A stretch of DNA of 64,000 bases, taken from DATAPD01 sp036265385. GTDB taxonomy: Bacteria > Acidobacteriota > Terriglobia > Terriglobales > Acidobacteriaceae. Below, one piece after another: positions 48,696 through 58,730 of this stretch (positions are counted from its first letter, which is position 1; the number at the start of each line of letters is the position of its first letter). Location of the stretch: the NCBI GenBank assembly GCA_036265385.1, contig DATAPD010000059.1, positions 62,001 to 126,000 of the forward strand, read 5' to 3'. The notes under the pieces were generated by a model, which did no database searches, was not told the origin of the DNA, and was given only the letters and a program-made list of their open reading frames with translations. The translations under genes and the position numbers were made by a program.

Positions 48696-49361
48696 ATGAA
48701 GTGCCGTTCCTTCGCTGTTCTTATGTTGATTGTCCTTGTTCTAGCCGGCTATTCCGTTGCGCAGCAAATTCGCGGTGATTACATCGAGACCAGGTCCGCG
48801 GACGTTTATACCGGTCAGTGCTTTGCGAATGGCGAGGTCAATCTGGTCGGCAATGAAGCCATCATGGCATGGCGAGTCGAGAACGGTTCCTGGAGCGGTG
48901 TTTCGCTCGACGGGTTGACCGTTGGTGCGGCTGTACGCGCGAATGCGACTCTTGGCGACCCGTACGGAGATCCCTACCCGGCGAAATCGGTGCTGCTCGT
49001 GGACGATCGCGCAAACGAAGCTCAAAAGTCAGCTCTCATTGCGTTCGCAAAACACATGGGTGGTGAGCTCCTCCAAGATGCCAGTCGCGTCATTTCTGCT
49101 CCTATGGAGTTAGTGGTCAGCCAGGAACATCACGGCGCCGCCTCGTTCCGAGCGGGGAATTTCGCTGTTGTCCAGACTCGCGGTATCGGTGATAAGGATC
49201 ACCTGTGCGGGAATGAAGTCACCTTTTATCCGCCGCTCACGGAGATGGCGCATTCGATGCCTGCGGTCGCGCTAACTGATTCGTATCGAGGTCCAGGGCT
49301 CGATACCTCATGGGATTTGCATGGCAAGCGCAGCGCTTTTGTCGGGACATTTGCAAGGTAA
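48696..49361 (+). CDS. Exported DUF1326-family protein
   Basis: 221 residues. A signal peptide (SFAVLMLIVLVLAGYSVAQQ) is followed by a DUF1326-like body: IRGDYIETRSADVYTGQCFA, VNLVGNEAIMAWRVENGSW, SGVSLDGLTVGAAVRANATL, ALIAFAKHMGG. The family has no known biochemical role. Conserved Cys in GQCFANGE and DHLCGNE could form a disulfide or bind metal. ATG 48696 follows GGTGAGGAG; the reading frame is open to 48519. It diverges from the kinase gene, and the 294 bases between start codons hold no other gene that I can support. Confidence 0.8.
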   Translation: MKCRSFAVLMLIVLVLAGYSVAQQIRGDYIETRSADVYTGQCFANGEVNLVGNEAIMAWRVENGSWSGVSLDGLTVGAAVRANATLGDPYGDPYPAKSVLLVDDRANEAQKSALIAFAKHMGGELLQDASRVISAPMELVVSQEHHGAASFRAGNFAVVQTRGIGDKDHLCGNEVTFYPPLTEMAHSMPAVALTDSYRGPGLDTSWDLHGKRSAFVGTFAR

Positions 49362-49519
49362 GCTACACACCAAACTCTTTGCTGTTGGATCTGCAACAAT
49401 TCCAGAGTAGCGCTTCTTGACGCTTGCCTTAGCTGGGTGAAAGGTACTCTGGAATTGCCCCATTTACCTGATCCCTTTGTTCGCAGCTCCGCGATAGCAT
49501 CCCTATCGTGGAGCCTTAT

Positions 49520-49723
49520 ATGCCTTTTTACAATAAAGAATCGGACAACAAATCGGACGGCCTCCAAAAGGAAATCAGTAACCTTCTTGATCGGCAAACG
49601 GACGCCTTGAAAACAGCGACCTTTTTGGGAATGACACGAGAAGAAGCGCGCGATTACGACGACAGGCGATCGCGGATCAATCATCTTATTCAGAAGCTCT
49701 ATCATCTGGACCCGCCGAAGTAG
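49520..49723 (+). CDS. Small charged protein of unknown function
   Basis: 67 residues from ATG 49520 (GTG 49508 is also in frame). It is helical and highly charged (GLQKEISNLLDRQTDALKTA, EEARDYDDRRSRINHLIQKL), with no signal or helix that could cross a membrane. The coiled-coil-like pattern suggests a binding protein. I do not recognise a family. It sits alone between the DUF1326 gene and the next secreted-protein gene; the support is composition and frame only. Confidence 0.5.
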   Translation: MPFYNKESDNKSDGLQKEISNLLDRQTDALKTATFLGMTREEARDYDDRRSRINHLIQKLYHLDPPK

Positions 49724-49808
49724 CGCGGCGCATTGATGGTTTAATGCAGCTGCAAGCTCCGTACCTCCGCGGTCGGTATCCTGTAAACTACCGATCCGGA
49801 GGCTCAAC

Positions 49809-50471
49809 TTGTATCGATCCGCGCGTTCCTTCGTCCTTGCTCTGTGCTTCATAGCTTCCACTCTTGCGGTTGCGCAGACCGGTGTCGTTTCTCCTCTCGA
49901 TACTCTTAGCGACTCCGCCGTTCCTGAAGCTGTTCGATCTGCGCTAGGCACAAAGGGATACCGCATAACGCTCGATGACGGCTCAATCGCCTGCGAGTTG
50001 TGGTTGGCGAAAAATCTCTCTACCCAAGCCACGAAAGATGTTCCGGGAGTGGCCTATCCGCAATTAGCTGAATCAGCATTCGTTGGCGTGCTGCATTTCC
50101 CCAAACAGGGGAGTGACTACCGCGGTCAGCCCATCGCTGCCGGCTATTACTCACTCCGGTATGAGTTGCTTCCAAATGACGGAAACCATCTCGGCGCGGC
50201 TCCCAATCGCGATTTCCTTCTTCTTCTTCCCGCTGCTTCCGACCCAGATCCCGCCGCTTCTTTAAAAGTTCCCGATGTAATGGATCGTAGCCGAAAGGCA
50301 TCGGGCACACGCCATCCGGCTCCGCTCAGCCTACTTCAACCCGATTCCTCGCCGACCTCATCGATCACCAAAGGCGAGGAAGACCATTGGATTTTTTCGA
50401 CAGCTATTCCAGTAGCCTCCGGAGGAACGTTCCCAATTGCTCTGGTTGTGAAGGGACAAGCTCAGCAATAG
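49809..50471 (+). CDS. Secreted protein of unknown function (TTG start)
   Basis: 220 residues. A signal peptide (MYRSARSFVLALCFIASTLA) and a beta-rich body (GYRITLDDGSIACELWLAK, AGYYSLRYELLPNDGNHLG). The tail reads EEDHWIFSTAIPVASGGTFP and ends LVVKGQAQQ. I know similar short periplasmic proteins of unknown role in Acidobacteria but cannot name the family. The TTG at 49809 is accepted because GGAGG sits 7 bases before it and the signal peptide begins there. The 351 bases after its stop hold no recognisable gene. Confidence 0.7.
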   Translation: MYRSARSFVLALCFIASTLAVAQTGVVSPLDTLSDSAVPEAVRSALGTKGYRITLDDGSIACELWLAKNLSTQATKDVPGVAYPQLAESAFVGVLHFPKQGSDYRGQPIAAGYYSLRYELLPNDGNHLGAAPNRDFLLLLPAASDPDPAASLKVPDVMDRSRKASGTRHPAPLSLLQPDSSPTSSITKGEEDHWIFSTAIPVASGGTFPIALVVKGQAQQ

Positions 50472-50822
50472 TGTTTGAGATGGAAAACAGTTGTATTTCA
50501 CATCAAACCGCAGTTGTAACTTGCAACACATCACCGCACGCTCTTATCTCTTGATCACTGAATACGTTCCAATGCATCACTCCGTAAGCTACTGAAAATC
50601 AGACTTGAGCGCTGTTGCATTCCTCATCTTGAATGCGATGAGATTTTTCGCAACACGTTCTCTCTCACTTGCTTCTCTTGCATTTGCATTTACTTGATTT
50701 CATTTGAGTAACAATCTTTCGCTACCCACTTCCTCCCTTCGCTCAAACTTTGGCTCGACGATTGCCTTTAGTAAAAGTGGCGAGCGGCCTCAAAAAGAAA
50801 GAGCCCTCGAACGAGGTGGGTT

Positions 50823-51491
50823 ATGACAGTCATCCTGGTTCTTCTAACTTTCGCAACCTTCTTACTTATCGATCACTTTTACAGCCGCAAACATGCCGTT
50901 CAGCCGGTGATGCAAGCCGCAAAGCGTGAAGCGCAGCCCCGCCTGGCGCCGAGCCTGGTGGGCGGTTTTCAAGTTCCTGAGAAAGTTCGCTTCCATCCCG
51001 GACACACCTGGGCGTTGAGCGAAACACCAAGCCTGGTTCGAGTCGGCATGGATGACTTCGCATCCAAGCTGGCCGGCAAGATCGAACGCATCACTCTTCC
51101 GCAGCGCGGACAGTGGATTCGCCAAGGCCAGAAGATTTGGACGATTCATCGTGACGGCGCTTCCGTCGACATGGTTTCACCGATTGAAGGCAGCATCGCC
51201 GACGTCAATGACTCCGCCATGCAAGATCCCGAAGTTGCCCGCAAGGATCCTTACGGAGAAGGCTGGCTGGTAACCGTGCAGTCTCCCGATGCGAAAACCA
51301 ACTTCCGCAATCTGCTCGGCGGCGCACTGGCGCGGTGGTGGACAGAAGAGTCCGCATCCCGCTTGCAGCGAAAGATGCCGATGATGCTGGGCGCCCTGGC
51401 GCAGGATGGCGGAGTCGCGGTCGACAACGTCAGCGATCACATCCCGAATCAAGAGTGGGCGACGATCGCGAAAGAGTTCTTCCTCTCGTAG
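50823..51491 (+). CDS. Membrane-anchored GcvH-like protein lacking the lipoyl lysine
   Basis: 222 residues. An N-terminal helix (MTVILVLLTFATFLLI) is followed by a GcvH-like barrel: RFHPGHTWALSETPSLVRVG, DDFASKLAGKIERITLP, and SPIEGSIADVNDSAMQDPEV with PYGEGWLVTVQ. Aligning without gaps on the following Pro, the lipoyl Lys of GcvH (in ESVKA) falls on a Gly in DGASVDM, so lipoylation is unlikely. It is therefore a structural or binding relative rather than a glycine cleavage carrier. Of the 426 bases after it, 51537-51562 form an 8-bp hairpin followed by a weak T tract; I see nothing else there. Confidence 0.75.
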   Translation: MTVILVLLTFATFLLIDHFYSRKHAVQPVMQAAKREAQPRLAPSLVGGFQVPEKVRFHPGHTWALSETPSLVRVGMDDFASKLAGKIERITLPQRGQWIRQGQKIWTIHRDGASVDMVSPIEGSIADVNDSAMQDPEVARKDPYGEGWLVTVQSPDAKTNFRNLLGGALARWWTEESASRLQRKMPMMLGALAQDGGVAVDNVSDHIPNQEWATIAKEFFLS

Positions 51492-51917
51492 TAGAAGCAC
51501 GAGCTGAAGCCGCTCGCCATCGGGCCTCCTGAACTGCCGGCCACTCGAAGTCGGGTGGCCGGTCGTATTTTGTGGATTGAAAATCCCTCCAACAACTCCT
51601 CGTTCACAGAACAACTCACCGCAGTGAAGGTTATTTTTCTTGCTATGCCCCTTGATTTCAGCTTAGATTCCCCGCTCTGAAAGCCGCGCTACTTCGGCCT
51701 TTCACACGTATGCCCCATACGCGGATCGATCCGGTCGCTGAATCAGCAGTTTCGAATTCCCGCATGTGGTGCCGCGCTGCTACCTCCCGAAAACAAATTT
51801 GCTATCGGCTCATCATCCGTCCCATGCACTGAGACCGCGCTTCGCACATTCGTTTGCAAGCCGGCTTAGTCAAGAAACGAGACTGGTTGCCCCCCAGTCT
51901 TCTCCCACGGAGTTCTT

Positions 51918-54900
51918 ATGAGCAAAAAGATGAATTGGAATTTGCGCCTGCTGCTCCCCGTTCTCGTTCTCAGCACTCTGTCCGTTGCCCAGTCGCCGAT
52001 GCGTATCACGCAGCCAATCAACGGCAGTGCACTCGTTCGCATCCCACAGACCAAACATCCGCTAGCCAATGCCCGAAATGATCGCGGACGTCTCAGCGGA
52101 AGCCAATCGCTGGAACGTATGGTCCTCGTGCTCAAGCCGAGCGATGCCCAGCAGCAGGAGCTTTCAAGATTTCTCGACGCGCAGCAGAACCGAGATTCCT
52201 ATCAATACCATCGCTGGCTCAGCCCCGACGAATTTGGTAACAAATTTGGGGTGAGCGATGCCGATCTTCAGCAATTGACCTCGTGGCTGCAGCAGAGCGG
52301 CTTTCGCGTCGACCAGGTGTCGCGCGGCCGCCTTTGGATTGAATTCTCAGGATCAGCGTCACAGGTTGAAAATGCCTTCCACACGGAAATGCACAATTAC
52401 TCCGTTCATGGAGAAAAGCACATTGCCAACGCGACCGACATTTCCTTGCCGGAAGCGCTGACTCCAGTTGTCAAAGGCGTGTTGTCGCTGCACGATTTCC
52501 GCAAGAAATCGAATCTCGCGCAGGCGATTCCAGTCCATCGTGACAAAACCAGCGGGAAGCTCGTTCCGAACTTCACGATCAGCAATCGCAACGGGACTTT
52601 CCACTTCCTGGCGCCCGGCGACTACCGCAAGATTTACAACACCGAAACTCTGCTCAAGTCCGGTATTGATGGTTCCGGTGTATCGATCGCCGTGGTGGGG
52701 CGCACCAATATCAACTTGTCCGATGTCCGCACATTCCGAAAAATCTTCGGCCTTCCCGAAAACGATCCTGTTTTCATCGTGAACGGCAAGGACCCCGGAA
52801 TCAACGGTGATGAACTCGAGTCCGCGCTCGATGTCGAGTGGTCTGGTGCGGTGGCTCCAAAGGCAACGATCAAGTTTGTGACCACAAATTCAACGTTCTC
52901 GACTGACGGCGTCGATCTCTCAGCGTCTTACATTGTCGATAACGTTGTCGCTCCCATCATGAGCATGAGCTACAGCTTGTGTGAAGCATTCTTGGGAACC
53001 GCCGGAAACGAGCATTTCACACGTTTGTACCAACAAGCCGCCGCCGAAGGCATGACGGTATTCGTATCCACTGGAGATAACGGCCCGGCCGGATGCGATT
53101 TCCCACAAAACTTTGCGCCTGCTCAGAACGGCGCCAACGTGAGTGGTCTGTCTTCGACTCCGTACAACGTTTCTGTCGGTGGCACCCAATTCCGCGAGCA
53201 GGGTCTGGACGGCAAATACTGGCTCGCTACCAATCGGCCCGATCTTTCTTCCGCCGTGGGATATATCCCAGAAGGTGTGTGGAACGAAAGTTGTGATCCG
53301 ACCACCGATCCCGATTTTTGTTTCGGGACAGGCCAATTCCTTCTGACCGCGAGCAGCGGCGGCCCAAGCAGCTGTAGTGTTTCGACTGTGAATGATTCTC
53401 AGATCACGTGTGTGAGCGGGCATCCCAAGCCCGGTTGGCAAGCGGGAATCGGTGTTCCCGATGACGGTGTTCGCGATTTGCCAGACGTTGCCCTAGCTGC
53501 AGCAGGACACGATGGTTATCTCATTTGCCTCGAGGGTTCTTGCCAGACCACGCGCGAGGACGGCCAGACTGTTCTTCGCAACGCAACTGTGATCAGCGGA
53601 ACGTCAGCATCTACGCCCTCGATGGCCGCCATCATGGCGATGCTCGAACAAGCCAACGGACAGTTCCAGGGCCTCGCGAATTACGCTTTGTATCAGTTGG
53701 CTGCCAGTGAGAATCGCACCAGTTGTAATTCCAGTAAGCTCACTGATCCCTCAAAAGTCAGCGCGTGCATTTTCAACGACGTGACCGCTGGCAATACAGA
53801 CGTTCCTGGGCAGGCGGGTTACAAGTCGGTGCGCGGTTACGACATGGGCACGGGTTTGGGCAGCATCAACGCCGCGAATCTTGTCTCCGCTTGGGGTTCA
53901 GCACAGCGTTTGGCTTCGCGTACCACTCTTAACACGGACAGCACATCCGTAGAACACGGGCAATCACTCACGGTGAACGTCGCCGTGAAGCCCGACGCAG
54001 GTACAGGATCTCCCACCGGAGATTTCGCTTTGCTCGCGGATAATCAGGGCGCGCCGGGCGGATCGCTTACCAATGGGAAATTCTCCGGTCCGATTGACAG
54101 CCTTCCCGGTGGCACCCACACAGTTCGAGCGCGCTATTCAGGGAACGCGATGTTCTCCTCCAGTGAATCGAATGCACTCACTGTGCATGTAACGCCTGAA
54201 CCGTCAACCACTACTGCCACTGCATGGACTGCACTTCCTGATGGTGGCTATCCATTTCCTGCTGATGGTCCGATCGGCTACAACTGGACCTTCGGATTGC
54301 AACTCGACACACGAGGCAAATCCGGAATCGGATCTCCCACCGGGAAAGCAACGGTCATTCTCGACAAGACGAAAACAATCGGCACGTATCCGTTGGCCGA
54401 TGGAAGCACATTCGTATTTGTGAAGCAAGACATGCATCCCGGTTATCACCAGTTCACTATCGAATATCAAGGTGACAAAAGCTTTCAGCCCTCCACCACT
54501 CACCTTGATGTACCGATCAGAAAGGGTCTTCCATCAGTTCAATTCGTAGATACAGCACCGAATCAAGTGACAGCAGGATCCCCTGTGCTCCTCCTCATTT
54601 CTGTGCTTGGCAGCGGTTTCGAGGCACCAGGTGGGAGTGTCGACATCTTCGATAATGGGAAGAAGCTGACCGGCCCGATCCAATTGCAAACTCCTGGTTT
54701 CTTAGGACAGTTCGGAACGCATGCCGGACAGGCAACAACGAAAGTCGTTCTACCGGTCGGTGATCACACGCTGACATTACAGTATTCGGGTGATGCTAAC
54801 TATCTTCCGAATGCCCTGTATAAACCTTCGAGTCTCGTCACTGTCAAACCGAAGACAGGGCGCGACGTGCGCGTTGGGTTCACGCAATCTCCAACCGAAA

Positions 54901-55511
54901 TATTCCTCGGTCAATCAGCGAACTATCTCGTCAGTGTGCGTTCGGCGAAGTCGGGTGGCCCCCTACCCACAGGCACGGTGAATTTGGTCGGACAGGATGG
55001 AATCGAACAAGCCTCTGCCATTCCGCTCGTGAATGGGAATGCGACGTTCACTTTGCCTGCGTACTTCGGCGGTGGGTCTCTCTATATCGCCAATTATTCC
55101 GGTGACGCGAATTACAGTGCGAGCACCAGCGCCGCCATCATTACTCGTGTGAAGGCTGCGACGCCCTCTGTCACGCTGACTCCTTCGTCGTCACACGTCG
55201 ATGCAGGAAAGCAGACGAGTCTAACGGTTACAGTGATTGGGCAGCCTGCGAACAAGAATCTGGGCGCGCCGCGTGGCCTGGTTCAATTTGTCGATTCCGT
55301 CAATGGTGGATCGATGCGCCAACTGGGCGGACCACAATTCTTGACAACCGGGAATGGCGGAGTTTCCATCTACACTTTGCCCGTGGTACTCCCTGCTGGC
55401 ACGAATGTGATTCGCGCGAAGTACTTGGGATCTATGTCGGGCGACATTCCCAACTCCAGTCCGGATTGGGCACCAACCTCTTCGAATGACGTCACGGTGG
55501 AGGTGAAGTGA
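51918..55511 (+). CDS. Sedolisin/kumamolisin (S53) peptidase with C-terminal Ig-like repeats
   Basis: 1197 residues. A signal peptide (LLLPVLVLSTLSVAQ) precedes a pro-kumamolisin propeptide (about 60-195; YHRWLSPDEFGNKFGVSDAD). The S53 domain has catalytic Glu301 and Asp305 (DELESALD), an oxyanion Asp in VSTGDNGPAG (near 387) and Ser563 in SGTSASTP. A Ca-site-like region (DMGTGLGSINAANLV) closes it. From about 665 onward come four or five Ig-like (Big_3/5-type) domains (SPTGDFALLADNQGAPGGS, YSGDANYLPNA, YSGDANYSAS). An acid-active secreted endopeptidase is expected. The ATG at 51918 has GGAG before it. Long proteins of this form are typical of Acidobacteria. Confidence 0.92.
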   Translation: MSKKMNWNLRLLLPVLVLSTLSVAQSPMRITQPINGSALVRIPQTKHPLANARNDRGRLSGSQSLERMVLVLKPSDAQQQELSRFLDAQQNRDSYQYHRWLSPDEFGNKFGVSDADLQQLTSWLQQSGFRVDQVSRGRLWIEFSGSASQVENAFHTEMHNYSVHGEKHIANATDISLPEALTPVVKGVLSLHDFRKKSNLAQAIPVHRDKTSGKLVPNFTISNRNGTFHFLAPGDYRKIYNTETLLKSGIDGSGVSIAVVGRTNINLSDVRTFRKIFGLPENDPVFIVNGKDPGINGDELESALDVEWSGAVAPKATIKFVTTNSTFSTDGVDLSASYIVDNVVAPIMSMSYSLCEAFLGTAGNEHFTRLYQQAAAEGMTVFVSTGDNGPAGCDFPQNFAPAQNGANVSGLSSTPYNVSVGGTQFREQGLDGKYWLATNRPDLSSAVGYIPEGVWNESCDPTTDPDFCFGTGQFLLTASSGGPSSCSVSTVNDSQITCVSGHPKPGWQAGIGVPDDGVRDLPDVALAAAGHDGYLICLEGSCQTTREDGQTVLRNATVISGTSASTPSMAAIMAMLEQANGQFQGLANYALYQLAASENRTSCNSSKLTDPSKVSACIFNDVTAGNTDVPGQAGYKSVRGYDMGTGLGSINAANLVSAWGSAQRLASRTTLNTDSTSVEHGQSLTVNVAVKPDAGTGSPTGDFALLADNQGAPGGSLTNGKFSGPIDSLPGGTHTVRARYSGNAMFSSSESNALTVHVTPEPSTTTATAWTALPDGGYPFPADGPIGYNWTFGLQLDTRGKSGIGSPTGKATVILDKTKTIGTYPLADGSTFVFVKQDMHPGYHQFTIEYQGDKSFQPSTTHLDVPIRKGLPSVQFVDTAPNQVTAGSPVLLLISVLGSGFEAPGGSVDIFDNGKKLTGPIQLQTPGFLGQFGTHAGQATTKVVLPVGDHTLTLQYSGDANYLPNALYKPSSLVTVKPKTGRDVRVGFTQSPTEIFLGQSANYLVSVRSAKSGGPLPTGTVNLVGQDGIEQASAIPLVNGNATFTLPAYFGGGSLYIANYSGDANYSASTSAAIITRVKAATPSVTLTPSSSHVDAGKQTSLTVTVIGQPANKNLGAPRGLVQFVDSVNGGSMRQLGGPQFLTTGNGGVSIYTLPVVLPAGTNVIRAKYLGSMSGDIPNSSPDWAPTSSNDVTVEVK

Positions 55512-55548
55512 GATTGTTGAATGACGCTCGATCGCGCTCGCTCCGAAA

Positions 55549-56568
55549 CTAGTTCTTCATTTTGGGTTTCAAAGTGAGCTTGTTCAGAACGAACTCCTGC
55601 ATCATCGCGCTGAGCATTCGTTCGCCAGTGGTGATGAAGAAGTTCTGGAACACAAGACCGGCGCCACGATTCGAAGCGGGATAATACAAGTTTGAAAGAG
55701 CAGAGGAACTGAGGTCGCCACCAAGGCTCGAATAGTTTGGCTGCAGTCGTCCGTTGTCGCCGTGGCAAATGAACGGACTGCGGAGTGCATGGAACACGCG
55801 AGACTTGGTGGTGCCCGTTCCTTGATAGAAGTAACGCGGGTCTTGATGCAGCAATGACGGCAGGATTGCGCCACCGATCATGATGTCGGAAAAGCCGTCC
55901 GCAGCGGCGGCGCCAAACCGCTCGGCATAGCCGGCGGCTCCTTGCTGATAATTCGGAGTGTCACCTGCCTGGTTGATGCCAGCCAGCGTTCCGACTCCCA
56001 GGACTGTGACAATGTCGGTCGCCGTTCTGAACGCAAGATGAAACTTCAACTTCGTTGTGAGCGGCGTTGGATTCGGGGCATAAACAACGTAGAAATTCGG
56101 GATCAGGCCGAGAACACGCTGGCCCTCCTCCAGTTTCACTTCTTGCGTCGCAACTTCTACTGGGTCATCGACCACACTGATCGTTGTCGTAGTCGATGCA
56201 ATGTGGAGCTTACTGTCGTTAAGAATCAGGTATTGGCTGGGATTGAGTATTAGCTCGGCCGATGTCCAGTCGGCGAAGCTCTCCGCGGTGATAGTTACTC
56301 GATAGGGGCCGGGTTCGAGTTGGGCAAACTGAAAGAATCCATTGTCATCGGAAACGACTTTGCGAAGGTCCTTACGGCTTGGATCCTGGAGAACAACGGT
56401 AGCGCCTACGATGGTGTCACCGTTCACGTCGGTGACGGTTCCAGTAATAATGCCCGGCTCCGCCTTTGCGGAGGATGTGGTCGGGGCAAATGTATCCTGC
56501 GCCGCCAGAGGCGCACACATCAAAATGGCCGCGAGGATCGGCAGCCACATTTTTCGAAGACTCACCAC
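55549..56568 (-). CDS. Exported protein with carboxypeptidase-regulatory-like (CarboxypepD_reg) N-terminal domain
   Basis: 339 residues. A signal peptide (SLRKMWLPILAAILMCAPLAAQ) precedes a CarboxypepD_reg-like beta-sandwich (GIITGTVTDVNGDTIVGATV, FFQFAQLEPGPYRVTITA). The rest has Gly/Ala and aromatic-rich segments (GDTPNYQQGAAGYAERFGAA, HQDPRYFYQGTGT) that may be barrel-associated. It resembles truncated TonB-dependent-receptor-like proteins frequent in Acidobacteria, but with no barrel of usual length. The GTG at 56568 is chosen for GGAG five bases before it; GTG 56574 and ATG 56550 are alternatives. It converges on the peptidase gene. Confidence 0.72.
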   Translation of the reverse strand: MVSLRKMWLPILAAILMCAPLAAQDTFAPTTSSAKAEPGIITGTVTDVNGDTIVGATVVLQDPSRKDLRKVVSDDNGFFQFAQLEPGPYRVTITAESFADWTSAELILNPSQYLILNDSKLHIASTTTTISVVDDPVEVATQEVKLEEGQRVLGLIPNFYVVYAPNPTPLTTKLKFHLAFRTATDIVTVLGVGTLAGINQAGDTPNYQQGAAGYAERFGAAAADGFSDIMIGGAILPSLLHQDPRYFYQGTGTTKSRVFHALRSPFICHGDNGRLQPNYSSLGGDLSSSALSNLYYPASNRGAGLVFQNFFITTGERMLSAMMQEFVLNKLTLKPKMKN

Positions 56569-56705
56569 AAACACTCCACTCTAATGTCGGAATTTCCCTC
56601 ACTTTATCCGAGGGCTCGATTAGCCCCAACTTACTGAAGTTCAATCACCTACCGTGAACTCTGTTTTGTTGATATGGATCAACCAGATAGCAGAGCAAGC
56701 AAGGT

Positions 56706-57173
56706 ATGCACGCCCGCCGAGCATTTAGGCGCGCTTTGATTTTGCGCCTGATACCATGGCTCGCCTTGCAAACTGATCCTACAAAATTGCGCGAATTTGC
56801 TACGCGCTACACCGCAGCCTGGTGCAACCAAGATCCCGCAGCCGTCGCTGCGTTCTTTTCCATGTCCGGTTCTTTGACGGTCAATCACGGAAAGCCTGCG
56901 GTGGGTAGGAATCAAATTACCGAACTCGCTCGCTCATTTATGACTACTTTTCCCGATCTAAAAGTCCTCATGGATGATCTGCGGGTAGAGCCGGATGGCG
57001 CTGAGTACCACTGGACTCTTATCGGCACGAATTCCGGTCCTGGCGGAACCGGGCACAAAGTGCGAATCAGCGGTTGTGAGCGATGGCGGATGGGAGAGGA
57101 TGAGTTAATTGCCTCCTCGCAAGGCCACTTCGATGCGGATGAGTATCGCCGCCAACTAGAGCAAGGAATCTAG
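56706..57173 (+). CDS. SnoaL-like/NTF2-fold protein
   Basis: 155 residues with the cone-shaped NTF2/SnoaL fold: REFATRYTAAWCNQDPAAVA, FFSMSGSLTVNHGKPAVGRN, RSFMTTFPDLKVLMDDLRVE and the ending WRMGEDELIASSQGHFDADE. Proteins of this family are small isomerases, hydrolases or binders; the residues seen do not tell which. The first 20 residues are basic and not typical of the family, so a later start is possible. The ATG at 56706 is the first. It is a stand-alone gene between two convergent neighbours. Confidence 0.78.
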   Translation: MHARRAFRRALILRLIPWLALQTDPTKLREFATRYTAAWCNQDPAAVAAFFSMSGSLTVNHGKPAVGRNQITELARSFMTTFPDLKVLMDDLRVEPDGAEYHWTLIGTNSGPGGTGHKVRISGCERWRMGEDELIASSQGHFDADEYRRQLEQGI

Positions 57174-57254
57174 AGACGAAAAGTTCAGAAAAGTGAGTCA
57201 GGGGTCTACATTGTCCCTGCTTATGTCATGAGTTCGAATTGCGGAATCGTCGAC

Positions 57255-58730
57255 CTACATAATTGCAAACACCGCGTGTCCGATCATGATCCCTTCAACG
57301 ATGATGTCCACACGATACGTCCCAGGTCCGAGAGCAGAGCTCGAAACGTTATAAACGTACTGGCAAGCGCTCGAATCCATCCGGAAATTTATTCCGGTGT
57401 TCGACTTTTTTGCATACACAGTATTGTTGACTGCCAATAATCCCGTCGGCGCTGTTTTTGAAATGGCGATGGTCGCGGGCAAGAGAGTGCAAGTCGGCGA
57501 TCCATTCTGGCTCAGGCGAAATTTAACGGGAACGGCACCTCTCTTTACAGGAAAAACACTGCTGCCGTCACTCTTGATAGGAAGTTGAACGAAGGCCCGA
57601 TAAATAGGCGTCAGAAGGTATGCGCGTCCTACACCATATCCGGAAGCTTGACCGTGTGCACCCATGCCCACAATCTGTCCGGCATCGTTGATGCCATACG
57701 CCATGATTAATTTCCAGCCGGAATCGGCTGGAATCACGTTATCGAGACTGGTTATCGTTCCAGCGCCACCCACAAAAGCGGGGGCACCTCCGACCACCTG
57801 GCCATAGTTATTGATAGCAGCTACAGGTGATGGCTGAGCGGGCCAAATCGCTTGAGCAACGACGCCGAGGTCGTCGGTGAGCGGGTTGATGGCGAGATTG
57901 GAAGCGGTACGGAAGGCGTGATAGGTGTTGTCGTTCGAGTACCAGTATCCGGCTACTTGGCCGAAGTCGTTGATGCTATCCGCTTCCGTATATGTGGCAG
58001 CGGAAAGACCCAAGTCGCTGGAGGCATTGATCGGACGGTTCGCTGCTGTCCGAAAACCGTGGAGTCCATTTAGCGTTAGTGCTTTGCCCACAACCTGTCC
58101 CAAACCATTTATGCCGAGAGCAGTGCTCCAGCACCCGTCCAAGAGCCCGAGAGAATCTGTGAATGGATTGATTGCACTGTTCGGCGCAGTGCGGAAAGCC
58201 AGCGCGGCTGGAAACGCCCCGTGAGGAGAGGGACACGTGTTGATGCCGTTGTCCGATCCGCCTACCACTTGTCCGGAGTTGTTGATGCCATATGCCACGC
58301 TATTGAATCCGCCTAGAGTTCCAAGATCATCGGTACCAGGGTTCAATGCTCTGTTTGGCCCTGTGCGGAACGCGTGTTCTGTACAGCAAAGTGGCTCGCT
58401 GAGATAAGAGCCTCCAACTACCTGGCCAGAATCGTTGATGCCATATGCCCAGCTGTAATAACCACCTAGCGTCCCCAGGTCGTCCGTAGTCGGGTTGATC
58501 GGCTGATTTGGGCCGGTTCGAAAGGCGTGAGTAATCTCACCGGCCTGCGGATCATTCACGCCGGTATAAGACCAGCCAACAACTTGCCCAGAGGCGTTGA
58601 TCCCGTACGCAACACTAATCGTTCCACCGAGTGTGCCGAGATCGGTGATGTTGTACATCTGTGCGGAGGCGCTTGCGGTAAGAAACAAGAGGCCCAGAAT
58701 CATGTTCAACAGCGTGGAGATTCTCTTCAT
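57255..58730 (-). CDS. Exported HAF-repeat protein
   Basis: 491 residues. A signal peptide (LNMILGLLFLTASASAQ) is followed by about seven HAF repeats (DLGTLGGTISVAYGINASGQ, AYGINDSGQVVGGSYL, HAFRTGPNRALNPGTDDL). The C-terminal domain of about 120 residues has no repeats (PVKRGAVPVKFRLSQNGSPT). HAF repeats probably form a beta-propeller-like fold and occur in extracellular proteins of unknown role. AAAGGA precedes the ATG. No partner gene is linked. Confidence 0.85.
   Translation of the reverse strand: MKRISTLLNMILGLLFLTASASAQMYNITDLGTLGGTISVAYGINASGQVVGWSYTGVNDPQAGEITHAFRTGPNQPINPTTDDLGTLGGYYSWAYGINDSGQVVGGSYLSEPLCCTEHAFRTGPNRALNPGTDDLGTLGGFNSVAYGINNSGQVVGGSDNGINTCPSPHGAFPAALAFRTAPNSAINPFTDSLGLLDGCWSTALGINGLGQVVGKALTLNGLHGFRTAANRPINASSDLGLSAATYTEADSINDFGQVAGYWYSNDNTYHAFRTASNLAINPLTDDLGVVAQAIWPAQPSPVAAINNYGQVVGGAPAFVGGAGTITSLDNVIPADSGWKLIMAYGINDAGQIVGMGAHGQASGYGVGRAYLLTPIYRAFVQLPIKSDGSSVFPVKRGAVPVKFRLSQNGSPTCTLLPATIAISKTAPTGLLAVNNTVYAKKSNTGINFRMDSSACQYVYNVSSSALGPGTYRVDIIVEGIMIGHAVFAIM

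Noticed and set aside
49226..50032. A 268-residue minus-strand frame across DUF1326 and downstream genes
   Set aside because: It overlaps two signal-peptide-bearing plus-strand genes and has no recognisable features.
57300..58700. Direct DNA repeats of about 150-180 bases
   Set aside because: They are the coding of protein HAF repeats, diverged at the DNA level, and not a CRISPR or mobile repeat.
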